Shown: piece by piece, positions 1 to 4,230 of the stretch
Position numbering within the stretch: position 1 is the first letter of the stretch
Layout of the letters: each line of letters begins with the position of its first letter
Source: Anaerolineales bacterium
GTDB taxonomy: Bacteria > Chloroflexota > Anaerolineae > Anaerolineales > DRMV01
Direction of reading: 5' to 3'
NCBI GenBank assembly: GCA_015484985.1
Contig: WFUL01000094.1
Span: 1 to 5,101, forward strand
Length of the DNA stretch: 5,101 nt
The notes under the pieces: model-generated
What the model was told of the DNA's origin: nothing
Seen by the model: the letters and a program-made list of their open reading frames with translations, nothing else
Database searches by the model: none
Program-made: the position numbers and the translations under genes

Positions 1-1109
1 ATGTTGTAGGCCATCACCGGCAGCATCACGTTGAGTTCGAAGTCGCCCAGGGCCCCACCCCAGGTAATGGCTGCATCACAGCCGAAGACCTGGGCGGCCA
101 CCATACGCACCGCTTCTGGGATGACCGGGTTCACCTTCCCCGGCATGATGGAGGATCCGGGCTGCAGCGCGGGCAGGCGGATTTCCTGCAGGCCGGCGAT
201 GGGTCCCGAGTTCATCCACCGCAGGTCGTTGGCGATTTTCATCAGCGAGGCGGCCACCACCTTCAGCTGTCCGCTGAGCTCCACGATGGCGTCCTGGGCT
301 GCCTGGGCTTCGAAATGGTTCTCGGCCTCGCGGAAGGGGTGGCCCGTGAGGCGGCTGAGGGCCTCGGCCATGCGACGCCCGAATTCTGGATGCGTGTTCA
401 CGCCCGTACCCACCGCGGTGCCGCCGATGGCCAGCTCGGCCACCCGGTCCAGCGTGGCTTTCACTCGCTCGATGCCCAGCTCGACCTGCCGGGCCCAGCC
501 GGAAATCTCCTGGCCCAGGCGAATGGGCATGGCGTCCATCAGGTGGGTGCGGCCTGTCTTGACTACATGGTCCCAGGCCTTGGCCTGGTCCACCAGCACC
601 TGGTGCAAATGTTCTAGGGCGGGGAGGAGGTGCTCCACGGTTTCCGAGTATGCCGAGACGTGAATGGCCGTGGGAATCACGTCGTTGGACGACTGGCCCA
701 TGTTCACATGGTCATTGGGGTGTACCGGGTCCTTGGTACGGCGCACACCGGTGAGGATTTCATTGGCCCGGGTGGCAATTACTTCATTGGCGTTCATGTT
801 GGTGGACGTGCCGGAACCCGTCTGGAAGATGTCCAGGGGGAACTGGTCGTCCCACTTCCCCTCCGCTACCTCTTCCGCGGCCTGCATGATGACCTTCGCC
901 CGCTCTTCATCCAGGAGCCCCAAATCCCGGTTGACCTTCGCGGCCGCGTACTTGATGAGGCCCAGGGCCCGAATGAAGGGGCGGGGGAAGCGCAACCCGC
1001 TGATGGGGAAGTTCTCAATGGCCCGTTGGGTCTGGGCTCCCCAAAGGGCATCCGCGGGCACCCGAACCTCACCCAAGGAATCCCGTTCGATACGGTATTC
1101 ACCGGACAT
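1..1109 (-). CDS. fumC: Class II fumarate hydratase (fumarase C), C-terminus cut by window edge
   Basis: Catalyses the reversible hydration of fumarate to L-malate in the cytosolic TCA cycle. Class II fumarases are iron-independent homotetramers. The frame runs open from the ATG at 1109 to the window edge, giving 369 residues of a usual ~460. Superfamily signatures are all present: TGSGTSTN (98-104 region, with S99 and T101), HPNDHVNMGQSSND (130-143), GRTH (T188/H189, the catalytic-base region) and the GSSIMPGKVNP loop (318-328), with S319 as the likely catalytic serine and K325/N327 contacting substrate. H130 matches the B-site histidine of E. coli FumC with a one-residue offset. The HPNDHVN and NFPISGLR segments favour fumarase over aspartase, although the PVIPE after the loop also occurs in aspartases. 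The start is fixed by a strong Shine-Dalgarno at 1113-1120. It is monocistronic within view, set apart from the upstream operon by a terminator. The missing ~90 residues are the C-terminal helical part. Confidence 0.95.
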   Translation of the reverse strand, partial: MSGEYRIERDSLGEVRVPADALWGAQTQRAIENFPISGLRFPRPFIRALGLIKYAAAKVNRDLGLLDEERAKVIMQAAEEVAEGKWDDQFPLDIFQTGSGTSTNMNANEVIATRANEILTGVRRTKDPVHPNDHVNMGQSSNDVIPTAIHVSAYSETVEHLLPALEHLHQVLVDQAKAWDHVVKTGRTHLMDAMPIRLGQEISGWARQVELGIERVKATLDRVAELAIGGTAVGTGVNTHPEFGRRMAEALSRLTGHPFREAENHFEAQAAQDAIVELSGQLKVVAASLMKIANDLRWMNSGPIAGLQEIRLPALQPGSSIMPGKVNPVIPEAVRMVAAQVFGCDAAITWGGALGDFELNVMLPVMAYN

Positions 1110-1112
1110 AGG

Positions 1113-1120
1113 TCACCTCC
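1113..1120 (-). promoter_or_regulatory. Strong Shine-Dalgarno of fumC
   Basis: On the minus strand GGAGGTGA lies three bases before the fumC ATG (five bases counted from GGAGGT). It is a full match to the anti-SD consensus and fixes the start at 1109. It is far stronger than the ribosome sites of the neighbouring signalling genes. Confidence 0.85.
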
Positions 1121-1162
1121 AGGTTCGACCGTGGATGGTTTCGGCAGGTCTTCACCTTCCAG

Positions 1163-1171
1163 GTTATACCA
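1163..1171 (-). promoter_or_regulatory. Candidate extended -10 promoter of fumC
   Basis: Minus-strand TGGTATAAC fits the extended -10 pattern TGnTATAAt (5/6 in the hexamer). It lies in the gap between the upstream terminator and fumC, which must contain the fumC promoter if the terminator works. No good -35 hexamer is seen 16-18 bp upstream, as can be the case for extended -10 promoters. A start about 7 bases downstream would give a leader of roughly 45-50 nt. Motif-only evidence. Confidence 0.35.
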
Positions 1172-1289
1172 AAGGCTTGTTTATTCAGCCCAGAAAAATC
1201 CTCCTCTTTGCCCGTTTTACGTAAGACATGAAGTTTGTCATGAGGGGTTGCGTTGCTGGCGCATACCTTTATTTTGCAAGATCAAGTTG

Positions 1290-1332
1290 AAATAAAGTGG
1301 ATGCAGCGGCGAGCCACCGCTGCATCCACTTT
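1290..1332 (-). terminator. Rho-independent terminator of the signalling/glycosyltransferase operon
   Basis: A perfect 16-bp inverted repeat (1294-1309 with 1317-1332, arm AAAGTGGATGCAGCGG) with a 7-nt loop is followed on the minus strand by TTTATTTC. It lies 65 nt after the glycosyltransferase stop codon. The plus-strand side also has TTTGTTT, so it could act in both directions, but no plus-strand gene is present to use it. It separates the upstream operon from fumC. Confidence 0.85.
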
Positions 1333-1350
1333 GTTTCCCTTCCTACAGGA

Positions 1351-1390
1351 AGATCATGTGAACAGCGCGAAGTTGCTGCCCACATGATCT
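1351..1390 (-). other. Strand-specific RNA stem-loop after the glycosyltransferase gene
   Basis: A perfect 10-bp inverted repeat (1351-1360 AGATCATGTG with 1381-1390 CACATGATCT) begins six bases after the glycosyltransferase stop codon. Inside it, in the minus-strand transcript, GGCAGC faces GCUGUU and pairs through two G-U wobbles and four Watson-Crick pairs. The result is a continuous 16-bp stem with an 8-nt loop (AACUUCGC). In a plus-strand RNA the wobbles would be A-C mismatches, so the fold suits the direction of the gene. There is no U-tract after it, so it is not an ordinary terminator. A role in 3'-end stability, or as a processing or protein-binding site, is possible but unproven. 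Confidence 0.6.
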
Positions 1391-1396
1391 CTCCCA

Positions 1397-2089
1397 TCAA
1401 TCCACGAAGCGGTACTTGAGCAAGGTCCAGATAGCGATGATGCCGTCCCGGGCCCGGATTTTCTTGCCCTCTTCGTAGGTGCGGGGGTTGAAGGCAATAG
1501 GGACTTCGAAAATCCGATATCCCCGTTTGAGGACTTTAGCGGTGAATTCGGGCTCGAATTCGAATCCCCGAGCGTGCAGGGGCATGTCCTGCACCACTTC
1601 CCGACGGAAGACCTTGTAGCCCGTTTCCATATCCGAGAGGATGGTGTTGAACAGGATGTTGGTGATCAGGGTGAGGATCTTATTGGCCACCATGTTCCAA
1701 AACAGGATAGGGCGGCGTGGCGCACCCAAAAAGCGGGAGCCGTACACCACATCAGCCAAGCCTTTGCGGATGGGTTCCAGCAGGATGGGGTAATGCTCGG
1801 GGTCGTATTCCAGGTCCGCGTCCTGGATGATGATGACGTCTCCGGTGACGTGCTGGAGCGCGGTGCGCACGGCCGCGCCCTTGCCCATGTTCCGGGGATG
1901 GTAGATCACCTTGAGGTTGGGGATGTCCCCCTTAGCCTCCAAATTCTGCAAGATTTCTCGGGAACCGTCCGTGGAACCGTCGTCCACGACCACGATTTCG
2001 TGGGGGATGTTGGTCGCGGTCACGCGGTGCAGGATTTCGGTGACGGTGTCTTTTTCGTTGTAGACAGGGACGATGACGCTAATTTTCAT
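1397..2089 (-). CDS. Family 2 glycosyltransferase, polyprenyl-phosphate sugar synthase-like
   Basis: A 230-residue cytosolic GT-A-fold glycosyltransferase of the dolichyl-phosphate-mannose synthase/polyprenyl-phosphate group, which moves a sugar from a nucleotide donor to a lipid-phosphate carrier or other acceptor. Seen: ISVIVPVYNE at the N-terminus (3-12), VVDDGSTDGS (D36/D37, nucleotide binding), the metal-binding DAD in IIQDADLEYDP (D90-D92), GSRF (117-120), DMETGYKVFRREV (153-165) and a GFEFEP...KRGYRIFEVPI segment (175-198). These last motifs are characteristic of DPM1-like enzymes. There are no C-terminal membrane helices of the GtrB type; the stretch around 128-150 is only moderately hydrophobic. 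The ATG follows AGGAGT with a 10-nt spacer and sits directly before the conserved fold, so the start is firm. It lies 27 nt after the FHA gene and is the last gene before the terminator. Donor and acceptor cannot be read from the sequence. Confidence 0.9.
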   Translation of the reverse strand: MKISVIVPVYNEKDTVTEILHRVTATNIPHEIVVVDDGSTDGSREILQNLEAKGDIPNLKVIYHPRNMGKGAAVRTALQHVTGDVIIIQDADLEYDPEHYPILLEPIRKGLADVVYGSRFLGAPRRPILFWNMVANKILTLITNILFNTILSDMETGYKVFRREVVQDMPLHARGFEFEPEFTAKVLKRGYRIFEVPIAFNPRTYEEGKKIRARDGIIAIWTLLKYRFVD

Positions 2090-2099
2090 GGATACAAGT

Positions 2100-2105
2100 A
2101 CTCCT
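2100..2105 (-). promoter_or_regulatory. Ribosome binding site of the glycosyltransferase
   Basis: Minus-strand AGGAGT, ten bases before the ATG at 2089, inside the 27-nt gap after the FHA gene. It is a moderate Shine-Dalgarno, and supports separate initiation rather than stop-start coupling. Confidence 0.6.
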
Positions 2106-2116
2106 GAAGTGGAGGA

Positions 2117-2563
2117 TTAGGTTGACAGGTGCTGCCATTGGAGCACCATGCGTCCCAGGCGAATGCGCGCCATGGAAGGCAGGGGAAAGGGCCGGTGGGG
2201 TTGCAGACGAATGTGGTCCACCCAAGTGCCGTTGCTGGAGTCCAAGTCCGTCAGATAAGCCCGGCCATCAGGGGAAATTTCCAGTAAAGCGTGACGTCGG
2301 GAGACACCTTCCATATAGGCACCGTAAGGAGAGAGGTCGATGAATGTAGCACCCTGGAGAGAGGCCGTGCCTCGTCCCCGTCCGAGCAGCCAACGTCCCG
2401 GGCCTTCCAGGGTCAACGTGGCCTGGGAGGAGAGCACGGAGAGTTGTCCGGTAAACGACGTGTTGTACATGTCCTCGGCCATGGAAACCAGCGGACCGCC
2501 GCATTCTTCACAGAACAGGAGGCCTTCGATTATAGGTGCTCGACAATGGGGACAAACACTCAT
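2117..2563 (-). CDS. Zinc-ribbon plus FHA-domain phosphothreonine-binding protein
   Basis: A 148-residue soluble protein. An N-terminal treble-clef-like zinc ribbon has CPHC at 4-7 and CEEC at 18-21. A short linker (about 24-50) leads to an FHA domain (about 52-145). FHA domains bind phosphothreonine peptides, and the family's key residues are all here: LLGRGRG (G61-R62), GVSRRHALLE (S88, R89, H91), and DLDSSNGTWVD (S110, N111, G112, T113). Phosphopeptide binding is therefore probably intact. I chose the ATG at 2563 because AGGGGTGA lies four bases upstream and the zinc ribbon then starts at once. Longer starts exist (ATG 2578, TTG 2584) but have no spaced Shine-Dalgarno. It begins 21 nt after the J-domain/vWA gene and is followed 27 nt later by the glycosyltransferase. 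Beside a PP2C phosphatase it is most simply the phospho-reader of the same circuit. Partner unknown. Confidence 0.93.
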   Translation of the reverse strand: MSVCPHCRAPIIEGLLFCEECGGPLVSMAEDMYNTSFTGQLSVLSSQATLTLEGPGRWLLGRGRGTASLQGATFIDLSPYGAYMEGVSRRHALLEISPDGRAYLTDLDSSNGTWVDHIRLQPHRPFPLPSMARIRLGRMVLQWQHLST

Positions 2564-2567
2564 TCGT

Positions 2568-2575
2568 TCACCCCT
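2568..2575 (-). promoter_or_regulatory. Ribosome binding site that decides the FHA gene start
   Basis: Minus-strand AGGGGTGA lies four bases before the ATG at 2563. The in-frame ATG at 2578 is preceded directly by TTGAGG with no spacer, so the shorter product starting MSVCPHC is preferred. Confidence 0.65.
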
Positions 2576-2584
2576 CATCCTCAA

Positions 2585-4174
2585 TTACGCGGCGTTGCGC
2601 CTGCGAAGAATGGGCAAGAGCAAGCGTCGCGTGCCGTATTCCAGACGTTTTTCTCCCTCGGCGGTCAACATGGCCCGGTCCCGTAAGACGTTGATTTCAT
2701 GACGTACTGTTTCTGCCATCTGGATTTCACCCGCGCGAGTGAGGTGGTGGGCCAGGGCTTGCAGGTAATGCTGGGCTTTACGGGGCCGTCGTTCCCGCAA
2801 GGCTTTCCGCGCTTTTTCTTGCAAACGGTGCCACGACAGGCGCTGGACGGCGTCGATCACCTCTCGGGATGGGGTATAGGAGCGTACATCTTCCACAGTG
2901 ACCACTGGGCGCTCGAATGTCTGGGTGTGGGACCATACCCGGCCATCCGGGAGGTAGGCCCGGATGGTGCTCCGCAAATGGATATGGTGACGGAGGGATA
3001 GGGGGCGGATGACGTCCCATTCCCAGAGGATCTGCCACCATTCTCCCGGCATCAGGGGACCCAGGGCAATGGTGCTCGTGCCGGGTGGGTAGTAACCGAT
3101 ATCCGGAGCCATGCGCACGATGGTGCGCACCTGGATTTCCGGCGGTACTTCCCACTCCAGATAAGCCGCGAATACGTAGGCCCGCCGCAGGCGCACGACG
3201 CGCTCCTGCAACGCCTTGCTCCCTTCGTCATCGTCATGGACGTACGTGACCATACCTCCTGTCGAGGTGGCCAGTTGCTCCAGGAATGCCTCATCCCAAT
3301 CCGTGCCCAGGCCGAAGGCGTCAATGAGGAGGTGTTCTTTTTGGAGGGTGGGAAGCCATTCGAGAACCACGGGCTGGTCGTAGGCCCGACCGTCGGTGAA
3401 AAAGAGAAGCCAAGGTAGGGTATCGCGCGGGCGCTGGTCGAGTAACTGTTGGGCCAATCGCAAGGGTGGCATGAACTCTGTGGCCCCCTGGGGGCGAAGG
3501 CGTCTGAGGGCCTGTAAGGCAAGGGGGGCGTTCCCCGGACGAGGGGGGACCAGGAGTTCGGCCCGGTCGTCAAAGGCGATGAGCGCTACGATATCCTGGT
3601 GGCTTAACATAGGCAGGACTTGGGACAGAATGCGACGTAGAAGTTGTAACGACCTCCCTTGCATGGATGTGGAGCGGTCGATGACCAAACAAAGAAACAG
3701 GGGACGTTCAGGGTCCCGGGTGGACGGTGCGGGTGGACGCCATCGGGTGAGAGCGTAAAAACGTTGAGGAACCAGGTCCTCCACCGGCCCCGGACGGCTG
3801 TACAGCGTCTCGACATACCAATCTCGTTCTAAGATCGGCGCCGTTTCGGGAGCTGATGGCTTGGACGAGGTCTCAGGGGATGAGGTGATGGGAATAGTGG
3901 GTTCGTCCTCCTGAGTCGTTGGAGATTCGGGATGGAGGGTCACTCCTCGTAGGTGTCGCCATTGCTGGTCGTACAGAGCACGACGCTTGGGGTCCAATAG
4001 GGTTTCTCGCGCCTGGACCAACAAGCGGAAGTGCTCTTGGGCTTCGGGGTCCGGATTCAGGTCAGGATGATACTTCCGAGCCCGAAGGCGAAAGGCTCGT
4101 TCAATTTCCTCCCGAGATGCGTTTGGAGGAAGTCCCAGCAACTCATAAAAGTCAATGAAATCTTTTCCACTCAT
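2585..4174 (-). CDS. J-domain / von Willebrand factor A fusion protein
   Basis: A 529-residue soluble protein with no signal peptide or membrane segment. Residues about 7-72 form a J-domain (FYELLGLPPNAS, HPD at 36-38, then a final helix ending RRALYDQQW), which in known families stimulates the ATPase of Hsp70/DnaK. Residues about 73-115 are a Pro/Ser/Thr/Glu-rich linker. Residues about 158-335 are a vWA domain with a complete metal-ion-dependent adhesion site: DRSTS at 166-170, T232 in GATEF, and D261 in FTDGRAYD. A beta-rich region (about 335-425, with PPGTSTIALGPL) and a basic helical tail (about 437-529) follow, as in other bacterial cytosolic vWA proteins. No DnaJ zinc-finger or C-terminal substrate domains are present, so this is not a general DnaJ. 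No Shine-Dalgarno is evident before the ATG. The start is supported because the J-domain begins right after it. It lies 56 nt after the PP2C gene and 21 nt before the FHA gene. Confidence 0.92.
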   Translation of the reverse strand: MSGKDFIDFYELLGLPPNASREEIERAFRLRARKYHPDLNPDPEAQEHFRLLVQARETLLDPKRRALYDQQWRHLRGVTLHPESPTTQEDEPTIPITSSPETSSKPSAPETAPILERDWYVETLYSRPGPVEDLVPQRFYALTRWRPPAPSTRDPERPLFLCLVIDRSTSMQGRSLQLLRRILSQVLPMLSHQDIVALIAFDDRAELLVPPRPGNAPLALQALRRLRPQGATEFMPPLRLAQQLLDQRPRDTLPWLLFFTDGRAYDQPVVLEWLPTLQKEHLLIDAFGLGTDWDEAFLEQLATSTGGMVTYVHDDDEGSKALQERVVRLRRAYVFAAYLEWEVPPEIQVRTIVRMAPDIGYYPPGTSTIALGPLMPGEWWQILWEWDVIRPLSLRHHIHLRSTIRAYLPDGRVWSHTQTFERPVVTVEDVRSYTPSREVIDAVQRLSWHRLQEKARKALRERRPRKAQHYLQALAHHLTRAGEIQMAETVRHEINVLRDRAMLTAEGEKRLEYGTRRLLLPILRRRNAA

Positions 4175-4189
4175 AACGTTTTGGATAAG
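4172..4189. repeat. Direct repeat copy 1, over the J-VWA start codon
   Basis: Plus-strand CATAACGTTTTGGATAAG matches the copy at 4212-4229 at 15 of 18 positions (12 of 13 in the core CGTTTTGGAkAAG). The CAT at its left end is the complement of the J-VWA start codon, so a factor binding here, on DNA or mRNA, would cover the translation start. Confidence 0.5.
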
Positions 4190-4211
4190 TCCAGGATAAA
4201 TAAGTAAAAAA

Positions 4212-4229
4212 CACAGCGTTTTGGAGAAG
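4212..4229. repeat. Direct repeat copy 2, in the gap after the PP2C gene
   Basis: Plus-strand CACAGCGTTTTGGAGAAG lies exactly 40 bp from copy 1, just after the PP2C stop codon in the direction of transcription. Together the two copies fill most of the 56-nt intergenic gap. They may be a paired operator or the trace of a small duplication. Confidence 0.5.
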
Positions 4230-4230
4230 A

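Noticed and set aside
1199..1205. Minus-strand AGGAGGA in the fumC leader region, suggesting a leader peptide
   Set aside because: No ATG, GTG or TTG follows at usable distance, and it lies upstream of the proposed promoter.
1227..1242. Inverted repeat CATGA-6-TCATG upstream of fumC as an operator
   Set aside because: Five-base arms are short enough to occur by chance in a gap this size, and it lies about 60 bp upstream of the candidate -10 with no supporting signal.
31..1295. Long plus-strand open frames (31-663, 630-1295, 664-1224) opposite and beyond fumC
   Set aside because: They are antisense to a well-conserved fumarase frame on the minus strand, and their products are low-complexity with no recognisable fold. 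High-GC coding often leaves such open frames.
1574..2107. Plus-strand open frame of 177 codons opposite the glycosyltransferase
   Set aside because: The minus-strand frame shows every GT2 motif; the plus-strand product shows none and has no convincing ribosome site.
2576..2584. Longer starts of the FHA gene at ATG 2578 or TTG 2584
   Set aside because: Neither has a spaced Shine-Dalgarno, whereas the ATG at 2563 has AGGGGTGA at good spacing and begins the zinc ribbon directly.
3052..3573. Minus-strand open frame of 173 codons inside the J-VWA gene
   Set aside because: It is an out-of-frame reading of the vWA domain, rich in Ser, Arg and Pro with no motif. The in-frame protein has the intact MIDAS.
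4208..4222. Small inverted repeat AAAAC-5-GTTTT with a T-run after PP2C, a possible terminator
   Set aside because: The stem is only five mostly A-T pairs, too weak for termination; the next gene follows closely on the same strand.
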